NCBI RefSeq assembly: GCF_004342985.1 | Contig: NZ_SMBO01000001.1 | Span: 372,001-436,000 of the forward strand | Origin: Novosphingobium sp. PhB57 | GTDB taxonomy: Bacteria > Pseudomonadota > Alphaproteobacteria > Sphingomonadales > Sphingomonadaceae | Direction: 5' to 3' | DNA length: 64,000 bases | Part shown: positions 40,065 to 49,574 of the stretch, piece after piece | How the letters are laid out: each line of letters opens with the position of its first letter | Position numbering within the stretch: the first letter of the stretch is position 1 | Program-made: the position numbers and the translations under genes | Notes under the pieces: generated by a model | Told to the model about the DNA's origin: nothing | Database searches by the model: none | The model's input: only the letters and a program-made list of their open reading frames with translations

Positions 40065-40679
40065 TCAGATCTCTCCCTCGTAGATTCTGGTCGGCGTCAC
40101 GATCGCGTCGAGAATGCGGTCGTGCGGCTCCAGGGGGAGAGTTTCGGCCAACTGGCAGTCCCAGGCAAGGCCGATCGCGGGAACGTCGGGATTGGCTTCG
40201 AGCCAGCGGTCGTAATGGCCGCCGCCCTGGCCGAGACGATGGCCCTGGGCCGTGAAGGCGAGCAGCGGCACCACGACGATGGCCGGGACCACCGGCTTTG
40301 CGTCGGGCAGGGGCTGAAGAGCGCCCCAGGGGCCGATCGTCAGCTGTTCCTCGTCGAAGGGATTGGCCCATTCCCGAAACTCCATCGCGCTTTCGCGCTC
40401 CGAGAACCAGGGCAGGGCGATGCGCCGGTCGTGTTCGGACAGCCATCGCGCCCAGCCGAAGGCCGGGGCTTCGTCACGCACGGGGGCGTAGAGGCCGATC
40501 GTCAGCCCCTCGGGCATCATTTCCGCGACAGGCGCGGGCGGGCGATTGAGGACGAGCGCTCGCATGCCCTGCGGCAGCGAGGCGACATGCTCCGCACGCG
40601 CGGCGCGATGCGCCTTGCGCAAGGCGCTTTTCTCGATCGTGGGGGAGAGAGGAGGCGACGAATCCACCGTGAGTCCCAT
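40065..40679 (-). CDS. 5-formyltetrahydrofolate cyclo-ligase
   Basis: Converts 5-formyl-THF to 5,10-methenyl-THF with ATP, a folate salvage step. At 204 residues it is the normal size. Motifs include the N-terminal EKSALRKAHRAAR, then VVVPLLAFTAQGHRLGQGGG and HYDRWL, the substrate loop. In many proteobacteria this gene (ygfA) lies downstream of zapA and 6S RNA, and the same order is seen here. Confidence 0.95.
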   Translation of the reverse strand: MGLTVDSSPPLSPTIEKSALRKAHRAARAEHVASLPQGMRALVLNRPPAPVAEMMPEGLTIGLYAPVRDEAPAFGWARWLSEHDRRIALPWFSERESAMEFREWANPFDEEQLTIGPWGALQPLPDAKPVVPAIVVVPLLAFTAQGHRLGQGGGHYDRWLEANPDVPAIGLAWDCQLAETLPLEPHDRILDAIVTPTRIYEGEI

Positions 40680-40773
40680 TCTAGAATATCAGGCCAGAAA
40701 GTTCGGAACCGCGACAATACCACCGAAGCGCCTTCGCGGCATGTCGGAATTCGGGCATCTCGCGTGCCGAAAG

Positions 40774-40796
40774 GATAAGGCCGGAAGCGGGCCTTC
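40774..40796 (-). terminator. Terminator-like hairpin downstream of the 6S candidate
   Basis: On the minus strand GAAGGCC and GGCCTT pair and are followed by ATCCTTT. Possible 3' end of the 6S transcript. Confidence 0.4.
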
Positions 40797-40920
40797 GGGG
40801 GCCTGTGCGGAGTGGGTGACGGGTCCACCTTGGGTCGTTGCCTAGAAATCCTCTGACGCCTCGACGTCAGGTGGGGACCATGTGCGTCGGACCACGGTCC
40901 GGGCAGGGACAGACCCCATT
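40797..40920 (-). ncRNA. ssrS: 6S RNA candidate
   Basis: The gap between zapA and the cyclo-ligase is where 6S RNA usually lies. On the minus strand TATAAG (40932-40927) is followed by a rod-like fold. A closing stem, GGGGTCTGT with ACAGGCCCC (40917-40909 with 40806-40798), leads to an open bubble. A second stem, GGTCC-ACCT with AGGTGGACC, is broken by a two-base bulge and capped by a CTGACG/CGTCAG hairpin. That is the open-promoter-like shape by which 6S RNA binds sigma-70 RNA polymerase. The rod is shorter than typical (about 124 bases), so true ends may lie outside. Synteny plus shape, not sequence homology, support it. Confidence 0.6.
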
Positions 40921-40984
40921 GGATTGCTTATAGCCTCAGGGATGTTCGAACGGCTCGTGCCGGGCAGATCCCGTCATCCCCTAG

Positions 40985-41341
40985 TTAGGCGTTCGGAGCG
41001 CTCTGCTCAAGGAGGTCCGCAAGTTTTTCGACATGATCGGCGATCCGCGCCAGTTCCTCGACCAGCACCTCGGGAATTTCCGGTACCGGCGCGGGAGCGG
41101 GCGGCGGGGTGGGGGCCGGCGCCGCCGCGGGTTGCTGGGCGCGCTGGCGCAGCTCGTGCAGTTCGTCGGCCAGCATCAGCGAGGCGAAGAGCAGCATGCG
41201 CGGCTCGGTCTGCCCCACCGCGCCGGCCTGCGCCAGCTTTTCGTCAATCATCTCGGCCAGGCGGGTGAGGTGAGCCTCTTCGCCGTCCGCGCAGGCGAGC
41301 ATGAATTCGCGCCCGCCGATCATCAGGGAGATGTTTGCCAT
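40985..41341 (-). CDS. zapA: Cell division protein ZapA
   Basis: FtsZ-ring-associated protein, 118 residues. The N-terminal strand-helix part (MANISLMIGGREFMLACADGEE and onward) and the helix MLLFASLMLADELHELRQ match ZapA. The C-terminal coiled coil is interrupted by a proline/alanine linker (residues 69-89). It starts 4 bases after a small coiled-coil gene and is followed by the 6S RNA candidate. Confidence 0.93.
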   Translation of the reverse strand: MANISLMIGGREFMLACADGEEAHLTRLAEMIDEKLAQAGAVGQTEPRMLLFASLMLADELHELRQRAQQPAAAPAPTPPPAPAPVPEIPEVLVEELARIADHVEKLADLLEQSAPNA

Positions 41342-41345
41342 CGGC

Positions 41346-41561
41346 TCAGGGCTTCTGCTGCGGGGGGAGATGCTGGGGCTGGCGGTGCTGCGCCAGCAGC
41401 GCGTCGATCTCGCCCAGCGTGTCCTCGACCGTGCCGCGCAGGCGGCCGTGGCGGTCCTGCAAGTCGCGGCTATGCGATACCGCGCTTTCCAGCCGTGCGA
41501 GTGCGGCCCGGATCCTGTCGATTGCCTGCTCTGTAGCGGCCTCGTTCGTCACCTTTTCCAT
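41346..41561 (-). CDS. Small coiled-coil protein upstream of zapA
   Basis: A 71-residue protein, almost entirely helical with heptad-like spacing (AIDRIRAALARLESAVSHSR, then LRGTVEDTLGEIDALL), ending in a polar Q/P tail. I do not recognise a named family. The 4-base gap to zapA makes co-expression and a division-related role plausible, perhaps like ZapB, but that is inference. ATG 41561 is preferred to an upstream TTG at 41597. Confidence 0.7.
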   Translation of the reverse strand: MEKVTNEAATEQAIDRIRAALARLESAVSHSRDLQDRHGRLRGTVEDTLGEIDALLAQHRQPQHLPPQQKP

Positions 41562-41718
41562 TGCCGCCTGCGCTACCGTGAAAACGCCAAAAGGCAATCA
41601 ATTGCCCCGCCTTGTTCACAGTGCATTCGATCAGACGAGACGAATGTGCCACCATATGATTGGCGCATCCCTGTACAAGTCCTCATGTAGGCGGCAGGCC
41701 AATCCTCCTTAGGTGAAC

Positions 41719-41746
41719 TTGACGGGAGACGGCCTCGCCCTAAAGG
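41719..41746 (+). promoter_or_regulatory. Candidate promoter of the tkt-gap-pgk cluster
   Basis: TTGACG (41719-41724), 16 bases, TAAAGG (41741-41746), 52 bases before the tkt start. A long 5' leader is not needed to explain the gap. Confidence 0.45.
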
Positions 41747-41797
41747 GGGTCGGCAAGTTCGAATCGTCCCATTCTTTCCGTTTCCGGAGCCTTCACG

Positions 41798-43786
41798 ATG
41801 ACCCTTGCTGCTGACCGTCTCGCGCCGATGGCCAATGCCATCCGGGCGCTGTCGATGGACGCGGTCCAGGCGGCCAACAGCGGCCACCCTGGTATGCCCA
41901 TGGGCATGGCCGACGTCGCGACCGTCCTGTTCTCGAAGTTCCTCAAGTTCGACCCCGCACAGCCCAAGTGGGCCGACCGCGACCGCTTCGTGCTGTCGGC
42001 CGGCCATGGCTCGATGCTGGTCTACTCGCTGCTCCACCTGACCGGCTATGCCAGCCCGACGATGGACGACATCCGGAACTTCCGCCAGCTCGGCTCGGTC
42101 TGCGCCGGTCATCCGGAAAACTTCCTGATCGAAGGCGTGGAATGCACCACCGGCCCGCTCGGCCAGGGCCTGGCCATGGCCGTGGGCATGGCGATGGCGG
42201 AACGTCATCTCAATGCCACGTTCGGCGACGATCTTGTGGACCACAAGACCTGGGTCATCGCGGGTGACGGCTGCCTTATGGAAGGCATCAACCACGAGGC
42301 CATCGGCCTCGCCGGAAATCTCAAGCTGGGCCGCCTCAAGGTGCTGTGGGACGATAACCACATCACCATCGACGGCGATACCGCGCTCTCCACCAGCGAA
42401 GACATCCCCGCGCGCTTCCGCGCCGCCGGCTGGGAAACGCTGGACTGCGACGGCCACGACTTCGCGGACATCGAACGCGCGCTGGCCGCTGCCGCCGCTT
42501 CGGACAAGCCCACGCTCGTCGCCTGCCGCACGGTGATCGGCAAGGGCGCGCCCAACAAGCAGGGCGGTCATGACGTTCACGGCGCCGCTCTGGGCGATGC
42601 CGAAGTCGCCGCGGCCCGCGAATACCTTGGCTGGACCTCGGCTCCCTTCGAGATCCCGGCAGAGATCCTGGCCGACTGGCGCGCCACGGGCGAAGCCGGC
42701 GCGGCTGCCCATGTGGAATGGTTCGGCCGCCTGGCCGCTTCCGACAAGGGCGAGGAATTCAGCCGCCGCATGGCCGGCGAACTGCCGGAAGCCGACGCGA
42801 TCCGCGCCAAGCTGGCCGAATGGCTGGAGGGCGAATCCACCGTCGCCACCCGCAAGGCTTCGGAAAACTGGCTGAACGTGCTGGCCCCGGCCATCCCCGA
42901 GATGATCGGCGGCTCGGCCGACCTCACCGGCTCGAACAACACCAAGGCCAAGTGCCAGGATCCGTTCAATCCCGAGAACTACGGCGGCCGCTACGTCTAT
43001 TACGGCATCCGTGAATTCGGCATGGCCGCGGCCATGAACGGCATGGCCCTGCACGGCGGCGTGATCCCCTACGGCGGCACGTTCCTGATCTTCTCGGACT
43101 ACTGCCGCAATGCGATCCGCCTCTCGGCGCTGCAGCAGACCCGTGTGATCTACGTGCTGACGCACGATTCGATCGGTCTCGGCGAAGACGGTCCGACTCA
43201 CCAGCCGGTCGAGCATGTCATGTCCATGCGCCTGATTCCGAACCTCTACGTGTTCCGCCCGGCCGACGTGATCGAGACGGCGGAGTGCTGGAACATCGCG
43301 CTCGAATCCGAGGAAACGCCTTCGGTCCTGGCCCTTACCCGCCAGAACCTGCCGCAGCTTCGCAGCAGCGGCGACATGCTCTCGGCCCGCGGCGCCTACA
43401 CGCTCCGCCATGCCGGCGCCGACCGGAAGGTGATCCTGATCGCCACCGGTTCGGAAGTCGAACTGGCCGTGAAGGTGAAGGACGCACTGGAATCGCAGGG
43501 CATCGGCGCCGATGTCGTCTCGATGCCGTGCATGGAACTCTTCGCCGCGCAGGACGAAGCCTACCAGCACGAGATCCTTCCCCATGATGCGTCGATCCTG
43601 AAGGTCTCGATCGAGGCCGGAACGACCATGGGCTGGGAACGCTATACCGCACAGAGCCGCAATGGCGGCCTGAACATCGGTCTCGACCGCTTCGGCGCCT
43701 CGGCCCCGGCCAAGGACCTGTTCGCGCGCTTCGGCTTCACCGTCGAGGCGATCGTTCCGAAGATTCTCAACAAGCTCAGCGTTTAA
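41798..43786 (+). CDS. tkt: Transketolase
   Basis: TPP enzyme moving two-carbon units in the pentose phosphate pathway. 662 residues. Family marks are [25 protein letters not shown] (TPP site), and [21 protein letters not shown] precedes ATG 41798. First gene of a same-strand cluster with gap, MOSC, pgk and fda. Confidence 0.97.
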   Translation: MTLAADRLAPMANAIRALSMDAVQAANSGHPGMPMGMADVATVLFSKFLKFDPAQPKWADRDRFVLSAGHGSMLVYSLLHLTGYASPTMDDIRNFRQLGSVCAGHPENFLIEGVECTTGPLGQGLAMAVGMAMAERHLNATFGDDLVDHKTWVIAGDGCLMEGINHEAIGLAGNLKLGRLKVLWDDNHITIDGDTALSTSEDIPARFRAAGWETLDCDGHDFADIERALAAAAASDKPTLVACRTVIGKGAPNKQGGHDVHGAALGDAEVAAAREYLGWTSAPFEIPAEILADWRATGEAGAAAHVEWFGRLAASDKGEEFSRRMAGELPEADAIRAKLAEWLEGESTVATRKASENWLNVLAPAIPEMIGGSADLTGSNNTKAKCQDPFNPENYGGRYVYYGIREFGMAAAMNGMALHGGVIPYGGTFLIFSDYCRNAIRLSALQQTRVIYVLTHDSIGLGEDGPTHQPVEHVMSMRLIPNLYVFRPADVIETAECWNIALESEETPSVLALTRQNLPQLRSSGDMLSARGAYTLRHAGADRKVILIATGSEVELAVKVKDALESQGIGADVVSMPCMELFAAQDEAYQHEILPHDASILKVSIEAGTTMGWERYTAQSRNGGLNIGLDRFGASAPAKDLFARFGFTVEAIVPKILNKLSV

Positions 43787-43802
43787 AGAGGAGATTATTG
43801 CA

Positions 43803-44810
43803 ATGGCGACCAAGGTTGCGATCAACGGTTTCGGGCGTATCGGGCGCAATGTCGCTCGCGCCATTCTCGAACGCACGGACCATGACCTCGAGCTGGTTTC
43901 GATCAACGACCTGGCGGACGCCAAGGCCAATGCTCTCCTGTTCAAGCGCGACAGCGTCCACGGTACTTTCGAAGGTACCGTGGAAGTTGACGGCACCGAT
44001 CTCGTCATCAACGGCAAGCGCATTCATGTGACGGCCGAGCGCGATCCCGCCAACCTGCCGCATGCCGCGCAGGGCGTGGACATCGTTCTGGAATGCACCG
44101 GTTTCTTCACCAACAAGGAATCGGCCTCCAAGCACATCGACGCGGGCGCCAAGCGCGTGCTCGTCTCGGCGCCGGCCAAGGGCGTGGACCTCACCGTCGT
44201 CTACGGCGTGAACCACAAGGAACTGACCGCCGATCACGTCGTCGTGTCGAACGCCTCGTGCACCACCAACTGCCTGGCGCCCTTCGCCAAGGTCCTGCAT
44301 GAGAAGATCGGTATCGAGCGCGGTCTGATGACCACGATCCACTCGTACACCAACGACCAGAAGATCCTCGACCAGATCCACAGCGATCCGCGCCGCGCCC
44401 GCGCCGCCGCGATGAACATGATCCCCACCAGCACCGGCGCCGCCGTTGCCGTGGGCCTCGTTCTTCCGGACCTGAAGGGCAAGCTCGACGGTTCGTCGAT
44501 CCGCGTGCCGACCCCGAACGTCTCGGTCGTCGACCTGACCTTCGTGCCGAAGCGCGACACCACCACCGAAGAAGTCAACGCGCTGCTGAAGGAAGCGGCC
44601 GAGGGCGAACTCAAGGGCGTGCTCGCCTTCACCGAAGAACCGCTGGTCTCGATCGACTTCAACCACGACGCCCATTCGTCGACCATCGACAGCCTTGAGA
44701 CTTCGGTCCTCGAAGGCAAGCTGGTCCGCGTCCTGTCGTGGTACGACAACGAGTGGGGCTTCTCCAACCGCATGGTCGATACGGCCGGCGTGATGGCCAA
44801 GTTCCTCTGA
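43803..44810 (+). CDS. gap: Glyceraldehyde-3-phosphate dehydrogenase, type I
   Basis: NAD(P)-linked oxidation of glyceraldehyde-3-phosphate. 335 residues, normal. Rossmann start [16 protein letters not shown], catalytic [12 protein letters not shown] and the C-terminal [22 protein letters not shown] before ATG 43803; 16 bases after tkt. Confidence 0.98.
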   Translation: MATKVAINGFGRIGRNVARAILERTDHDLELVSINDLADAKANALLFKRDSVHGTFEGTVEVDGTDLVINGKRIHVTAERDPANLPHAAQGVDIVLECTGFFTNKESASKHIDAGAKRVLVSAPAKGVDLTVVYGVNHKELTADHVVVSNASCTTNCLAPFAKVLHEKIGIERGLMTTIHSYTNDQKILDQIHSDPRRARAAAMNMIPTSTGAAVAVGLVLPDLKGKLDGSSIRVPTPNVSVVDLTFVPKRDTTTEEVNALLKEAAEGELKGVLAFTEEPLVSIDFNHDAHSSTIDSLETSVLEGKLVRVLSWYDNEWGFSNRMVDTAGVMAKFL

Positions 44811-44831
44811 TGCGCCTGCTCTGAGGCGTTG

Positions 44832-45320
44832 ATGGAGGCGGGCCGCCTCATCGGTATCGCGCGGCGGAAACGGCCGCGCGCGCCGATGGAGGAACTGCGG
44901 TCCGCCGCCGTAACTGCCGCCGCGGGAGTCCAGGGGGACTTTCGCGGCGCGGTGCGTCCGGGCCGGGTGCCGCGCCGACAGGTCTCGCTGCTGGCAGCCG
45001 AAGACTGGCTGGCCGCGCTGCGCGACCTGGGATTGGCGGAGGGCGATTGTCCGCCCTGGCATGCACGGCGCGCCAACTTGCTGGTCGAAGGCCTGCGGGT
45101 GAACGGGATGCACCTTCCGCGCGAGAAAGGCTGCGTCATCGCCATCGGCGAAAGCCTGCGCATCGCAGTGACCATGGAATGCGACCCATGCAGCCGCATG
45201 GAAGACGTGGTGCCGGGGCTCATGGCCGCGCTCCTGCCGGATTGGCGGGGCGGCGTGCTGGGCACGGTGCTGACAGACGGCACGATCGCCGTCGGTGACG
45301 AGATAAGGATCGAGCAATGA
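44832..45320 (+). CDS. MOSC-domain protein
   Basis: A 162-residue protein of the MOSC (molybdenum cofactor sulfurase C-terminal) family. Visible marks: [31 protein letters not shown] and [16 protein letters not shown], then WRGGVLGTV. These domains bind sulfur or metal cofactors. The stop overlaps the pgk start by four bases (ATGA), so it is translationally coupled within the central-carbon cluster. ATG 44832 follows GAGGCG; a TTG at 44829 is less likely. The role within this operon is unknown. Confidence 0.9.
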   Translation: MEAGRLIGIARRKRPRAPMEELRSAAVTAAAGVQGDFRGAVRPGRVPRRQVSLLAAEDWLAALRDLGLAEGDCPPWHARRANLLVEGLRVNGMHLPREKGCVIAIGESLRIAVTMECDPCSRMEDVVPGLMAALLPDWRGGVLGTVLTDGTIAVGDEIRIEQ

Positions 45321-46516
45321 GCGCTTTCAAGACCCTTGACGACCTTGGTGATGTGACGGGCAAGGTCGCGCTCGTGCGCGTCGACCTCAACCTGCCGATG
45401 AACGACGGGCAGGTCACGGATGACACCCGCATCCGCGCCGCGGCGCCGACAGTGCTGGAACTGGCCGAGAAGGGCGCCAAGGTGCTGCTGCTGGCCCACT
45501 TCGGCCGCCCCAAGGGTGAGCGCGTCTCGACCATGTCGCTGTCGATGGTGGTCGGCGCGGTCGAAAAGGTGTTCGGCAAGGAAGTGATGTTCGTGCCGGA
45601 GATCGCCGGCGACGTCGTCAAGCAGACGGTCGGCATCCTGCGCGCGGGCGACATCGCCATCCTGGAGAACACGCGCTTCTGGAAGGGCGAGGAAAAGAAC
45701 GACCCCGAGCTGGTCAAGGCCATTGCCGCCAATGCCGACTTCTACGTGAACGACGCCTTCTCCGCCGCCCACCGCGCCCATGCCACGACCGAGGGTCTTG
45801 CCCATGTGCTGCCCGCTTATGCCGGCCGCTCGATGCAGGCCGAACTCGAGGCGCTCGACAAGGCGCTCGGCAAGCCCGAAAAGCCCGTCGCGGCCGTCGT
45901 CGGCGGCGCGAAGGTTTCCTCCAAGCTCGACGTGCTCAAGCACCTCGTCACCCAGGTCGATCACCTCATCATCGGCGGCGGCATGGCCAACACGTTCCTG
46001 GCCGCCAAGGGCGTGGACGTGGGCAAGTCACTTTGCGAGCACGACCTTACCGGCACGGCCAACGAGATCCTCGACGTGGCCGACCAGTCGGGCTGCACCG
46101 TCCACCTCCCTTACGAAGTGGTCGTCTCGAAGGAATTCGCCGCCAATCCGCCCAGCTTGCGCACCTGCAACGTTCATGAAGTGGCCGCGGACGAGATGAT
46201 CCTCGACGTCGGCCCGCTGGCCGTCGAAGCCCTGGGCGACGTGCTCAAGACCTGCCGCACGCTCGTGTGGAACGGGCCGCTGGGTGCGTTCGAGACGGTT
46301 CCCTTCGATGCGGCCACCGTGGCCCTGGCAAAAACCGCTGCCGCGCTGACCCGCGAGGGCTCGCTGGTCTCGGTTGCCGGCGGCGGCGATACGGTTGCGG
46401 CGCTTCACCACGCCGGCGTGGCGGACGACTTCTCGTACATCTCGACGGCAGGCGGCGCCTTCCTCGAATGGATGGAAGGCAAGGAACTTCCGGGCGTGGC
46501 CGCGCTTTCGGCCTGA
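45317..46516 (+). CDS. pgk: Phosphoglycerate kinase
   Basis: Transfers phosphate between 1,3-bisphosphoglycerate and ADP. 399 residues. N-domain [24 protein letters not shown], and the C-domain GPLGAFE with [11 protein letters not shown]. Overlaps the MOSC gene by 4 bases. A repeat hairpin, not a T-rich terminator, follows. Confidence 0.98.
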   Translation: MSAFKTLDDLGDVTGKVALVRVDLNLPMNDGQVTDDTRIRAAAPTVLELAEKGAKVLLLAHFGRPKGERVSTMSLSMVVGAVEKVFGKEVMFVPEIAGDVVKQTVGILRAGDIAILENTRFWKGEEKNDPELVKAIAANADFYVNDAFSAAHRAHATTEGLAHVLPAYAGRSMQAELEALDKALGKPEKPVAAVVGGAKVSSKLDVLKHLVTQVDHLIIGGGMANTFLAAKGVDVGKSLCEHDLTGTANEILDVADQSGCTVHLPYEVVVSKEFAANPPSLRTCNVHEVAADEMILDVGPLAVEALGDVLKTCRTLVWNGPLGAFETVPFDAATVALAKTAAALTREGSLVSVAGGGDTVAALHHAGVADDFSYISTAGGAFLEWMEGKELPGVAALSA

Positions 46517-46527
46517 GTCGATTACAC

Positions 46528-46558
46528 CATCGGTCCCGGACCTGATCCGGGACCGATG
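46528..46558. repeat. GTCCCGGA palindromic repeat, copy 2
   Basis: A 13-bp perfect stem, CATCGGTCCCGGA with TCCGGGACCGATG, around CCTGA, starting 12 bases after pgk. May also serve as the end of the pgk transcript. Confidence 0.8.
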
Positions 46559-46616
46559 ACAGGTCTTTGGGCGGGGATGCGAAGCGCGCCGCCGCGAAGG
46601 GGCCGTTCAGGGCCGG

Positions 46617-46641
46617 CGGTCCCGGATCAGGTCCGGGACGG
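46617..46641. repeat. GTCCCGGA palindromic repeat, copy 3 (inverted)
   Basis: GTCCCGGA and TCCGGGAC around TCAGG, the reverse complement of the loop in copy 2. The two copies form an inverted pair, as in BIME-type REP arrangements. Confidence 0.75.
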
Positions 46642-46662
46642 CGAGAGGGGGATGCCGCAGGA

Positions 46663-47754
46663 ATGAGCCACCGTGACCAAGTCGCGCCGCCGTGGCACGG
46701 GCGCTACGTCACGTTGGACGGCATGCGCGGGATTGCCGCGCTGGCGGTGGCGCTGTTCCACTTCAACATCTCCCAGGCACCGCACGGCTACGTCGCGGTG
46801 GATTTCTTCTTCGCGCTCTCGGGCTTCGTGCTTTGCACCAGCTACCTGCCGCGCTGGCAGGGAGGCATGGGCGCGGGCGACTTCATGACCAAGCGCCTGG
46901 TCCGGCTCTATCCGCTGTTTCTCGTCGGGGTGCTGCTGACGACCACGGTGGGCCTGGTACGCCACTATACCGGCGGTGACACTTCGCTGCGCGTGCCGAC
47001 GATCGTGATCAGCACCGCCATCAATGCGCTGATGCTGCCTTCTCCGCTGACGAACACCCTGTTTCCGCTCAACGTCCCGGCCTGGTCGCTTTTCTACGAG
47101 CTTGTCGCCAATCTGGTGATGATCCTGGTGCTGTTCCGCCTGCCGCGGTTCGCCCTGCTGGCGGTCTGCGCGGCTTCGGCATGGTGGTTCGCCCCGGCGG
47201 TATTGGAGAACGGCTCGGGCAATATTGGTGCGATCTGGAACGAGTGGTCGGTGGCGCTGGCCCGCACGCTTTACTCCTTCTGCGCCGGCATGCTGATCGC
47301 GCGCCTGCGCCAGCCCGCGCACCGGCCGGCGACGCTCGGCGGGCTGGCCTGCCTTGCCGCGATCGCTGCAATGCTGCTGGCCGATCCCCACTGGCTATCG
47401 GCCAGCCACTACGACCTTGCCTGCACGCTCTTGCTGTCCCCCTTGCTGGTCTGGCTGGGATCGCGCGTCGAACCCTCGCGAAAGCTGGCGCCTGCGGCCT
47501 GGTTCGTGGGCGAGGTGTCGTTCGCGCTCTATGCCGTGCACTGGGCGCTGATAGAGCCGATGCGCTACTTCAAGGACGACCTCCACTACAACGAAGTGCT
47601 GATGGCCTTCGCGTTCCTGGGCGCGTGCCTCCTCGTCGCGTGGTTCTGCGTGCGCTGGATCGACGTTCCCGCGCGCATGCTGCTGTCCGACATGCTGCGC
47701 CGCCGCAAGCGCGCGCGCGTCTTCGCCGGAACGGATCACCCAACCGACGGATAG
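46663..47754 (+). CDS. Acyltransferase family 3 (OafA/YrhL-like) membrane protein
   Basis: A 363-residue integral inner-membrane acyltransferase with about ten hydrophobic segments. The signature YVTLDGMRGIAALAVALFHF, with the catalytic-type His in the first helix, is followed by VDFFFALSGFVLCTSYLPRW. Such enzymes O-acetylate polysaccharides, lipids or antibiotics; substrate is unknown. GCAGGA lies before ATG 46663. It sits between pgk and fda but is probably functionally unrelated. Confidence 0.9.
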   Translation: MSHRDQVAPPWHGRYVTLDGMRGIAALAVALFHFNISQAPHGYVAVDFFFALSGFVLCTSYLPRWQGGMGAGDFMTKRLVRLYPLFLVGVLLTTTVGLVRHYTGGDTSLRVPTIVISTAINALMLPSPLTNTLFPLNVPAWSLFYELVANLVMILVLFRLPRFALLAVCAASAWWFAPAVLENGSGNIGAIWNEWSVALARTLYSFCAGMLIARLRQPAHRPATLGGLACLAAIAAMLLADPHWLSASHYDLACTLLLSPLLVWLGSRVEPSRKLAPAAWFVGEVSFALYAVHWALIEPMRYFKDDLHYNEVLMAFAFLGACLLVAWFCVRWIDVPARMLLSDMLRRRKRARVFAGTDHPTDG

Positions 47755-47833
47755 CCTTTTGCCGCAGTTGCGAAACGGTGGCTCGGGGAATAAGCCCGTT
47801 TCAGGTTGTCGATACAACTAGGAGGAGAAAACC

Positions 47834-48745
47834 ATGCAATATTCGGAAATGGCGGCCAAAATGGCCGGCGGGAACGGCTTTATCGCCGCGCTCGACCAAA
47901 GCGGCGGCTCCACGCCCAAGGCCCTGAAGGGCTACGGCATCGAGGAAGGCGCCTGGTCGAGCGAAGAGGAGATGTTCGGCCTGATCCACCAGATGCGCGC
48001 CCGCATCATCGCCTCGCCGGCCTTCACCGGTGACAAGGTGATCGGCGCGATCCTGTTCGAGCGGACCATGGATGGCGAAGTCGCCGGCGTGCCCACTCCG
48101 CAGGCGCTGATCGCCAAGGGCGTGGTTCCCTTCATCAAGGTCGACAAGGGCCTGGAAGACGAAGCCAACGGCGTACAACTGATGAAGCCGATGCCGACCC
48201 TCGATGCCCTGCTGGAGCGTTCCAAGGCGCTCGGCGTGTTCGGCACCAAGGAGCGTTCGGTGATCAATTCGGCCAATGCCGAAGGCATCGCCGCCGTGGT
48301 GAAGCAGCAGTTCGAGATCGGCAGCCAGGTGCTCTCGCACGGCATGATGCCGATCATCGAGCCGGAAGTGAACATCAAGAGCGAGACTCGTGCCGAGTGC
48401 GATTCGCTGCTCCTGGCCGAGATCCTCAAGAACCTCGATGCCCTGCCGGAAGGCACGCGCGTCATGCTCAAGCTTTCGCTGCCGATCGTGCCGGGCACGT
48501 TCGACCCGCTGGTCTCGCACCCCAAGGTGCTGCGCGTGGTGGCGCTTTCGGGCGGCTACAAGCGCACCGAAGCCTGCGCCGAACTGGCAAAGAACAAGGG
48601 CATCATCGCCAGCTTCAGCCGCGCGCTGCTGGAAGACCTGCGCTCGCAGATGAGCGACGCGGAATTCGACGCCGCGCTGAGCGAGGCGATCGACGAAATC
48701 TTCGCGGGTTCTACCGAAAAGGTCGGCGCGACCACCGCCGCCTGA
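47834..48745 (+). CDS. fda: Fructose-bisphosphate aldolase, class I
   Basis: Schiff-base aldolase, 303 residues. Marks: NGFIAALDQSGGSTPKAL, GVVPFIKVDKGL, MMPIIEPEVNI and LKLSLPIVPG, where the K pair positions include the substrate-linked lysine. AGGAGGAG before ATG 47834. Completes the tkt-gap-pgk-fda set and ends at a clear terminator. Confidence 0.96.
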   Translation: MQYSEMAAKMAGGNGFIAALDQSGGSTPKALKGYGIEEGAWSSEEEMFGLIHQMRARIIASPAFTGDKVIGAILFERTMDGEVAGVPTPQALIAKGVVPFIKVDKGLEDEANGVQLMKPMPTLDALLERSKALGVFGTKERSVINSANAEGIAAVVKQQFEIGSQVLSHGMMPIIEPEVNIKSETRAECDSLLLAEILKNLDALPEGTRVMLKLSLPIVPGTFDPLVSHPKVLRVVALSGGYKRTEACAELAKNKGIIASFSRALLEDLRSQMSDAEFDAALSEAIDEIFAGSTEKVGATTAA

Positions 48746-48773
48746 TCCTGCCCGGGGATTTTCGCTTGAAGGA

Positions 48774-48802
48774 AGGGCGGTGCCGCAAGGCGCCGCCTTT
48801 TT
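48774..48802 (+). terminator. Terminator of fda
   Basis: GGCGGTGCC pairs with GGCGCCGCC (one G-T pair) around GCAA, followed by five T, 31 bases after the stop. Confidence 0.9.
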
Positions 48803-48844
48803 CCGTTACGGCCTTTCGTCAGGTCCTTGGCTGCTTGGCAGCGG

Positions 48845-49420
48845 TCAGAGGCCGCCCATGAAGCGGAAGCCGAACTGGTAGGCGAAGGGCGCCGGTTTCC
48901 TGCCGGCAGTGGGCCGGGGCAGGGCATCCAGCAAGTCGAGCTGTCCATCCGCGATCTGCACGGGCTGTCCCAGCGTCATCTCCACTTCGCGCGGCCCCGA
49001 ACCCAGGTCCACGCGAACGCGAACTCTCAGGCGGCCGGCCCAGACGCATTGGGTGCCTTCGGCGCAGCGGCTGTCCTCCAGCAGGGCGAGCGGGGTCACC
49101 TTGGGGCCGTCGACGAAGACCGTCTCGCCGATGCGGGTATAAGCGAGCGGTGGTCCCTCGTAGGGCGCGCGCGGCGGGGGGGATTGCGGGGTGTAGAAAT
49201 CGGTGGCCGGTGGACCGCCTGCATGGACATCCGGTTCGGGGGCCAGCACTTCCGGGTCCGGGGCGGTCGGCGGCGGGAGCGGGGCAGGGGCCGATGCTGG
49301 TGCCGGAGTCGAGGCGGGCGCATGGGGCCGCACAGGGGAGGCTGGAATGATCCGGCAGGCAGACAGCGCGACCAACGCGGTCGCGAGCGAAAGGGCAGTC
49401 GTCAGGGCGCGGCTTCTCAT
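48845..49420 (-). CDS. Proline-rich lipoprotein, function unknown
   Basis: A 191-residue protein starting with a lipoprotein signal (ALSLATALVALSACR; lipobox Cys at residue 22). A proline/alanine-rich linker (about 28-75), then a small globular part with LALLEDSRCAEGTQCVWAGR and the closing FGFRFMGG. The CxxxxxCxWxGR motif suggests a compact disulfide-linked beta domain. ATG 49420 has GTGAGGAT upstream. Neighbours give no clue. Confidence 0.75.
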   Translation of the reverse strand: MRSRALTTALSLATALVALSACRIIPASPVRPHAPASTPAPASAPAPLPPPTAPDPEVLAPEPDVHAGGPPATDFYTPQSPPPRAPYEGPPLAYTRIGETVFVDGPKVTPLALLEDSRCAEGTQCVWAGRLRVRVRVDLGSGPREVEMTLGQPVQIADGQLDLLDALPRPTAGRKPAPFAYQFGFRFMGGL

Positions 49421-49574
49421 GATCCTCACACGGTAGGGGGAGAGGGACTTGGGGCGGCTCCTCGCCGAGAAACCGCATCGCGCCTGAACCTTGCCCGAAC
49501 TGAAGCCCTTGCGCCAATGCCTCATCGGACGAGGAAGCCTTTTCCTGAGCCCGAGGACGCGCTAGGGCCGCGGC

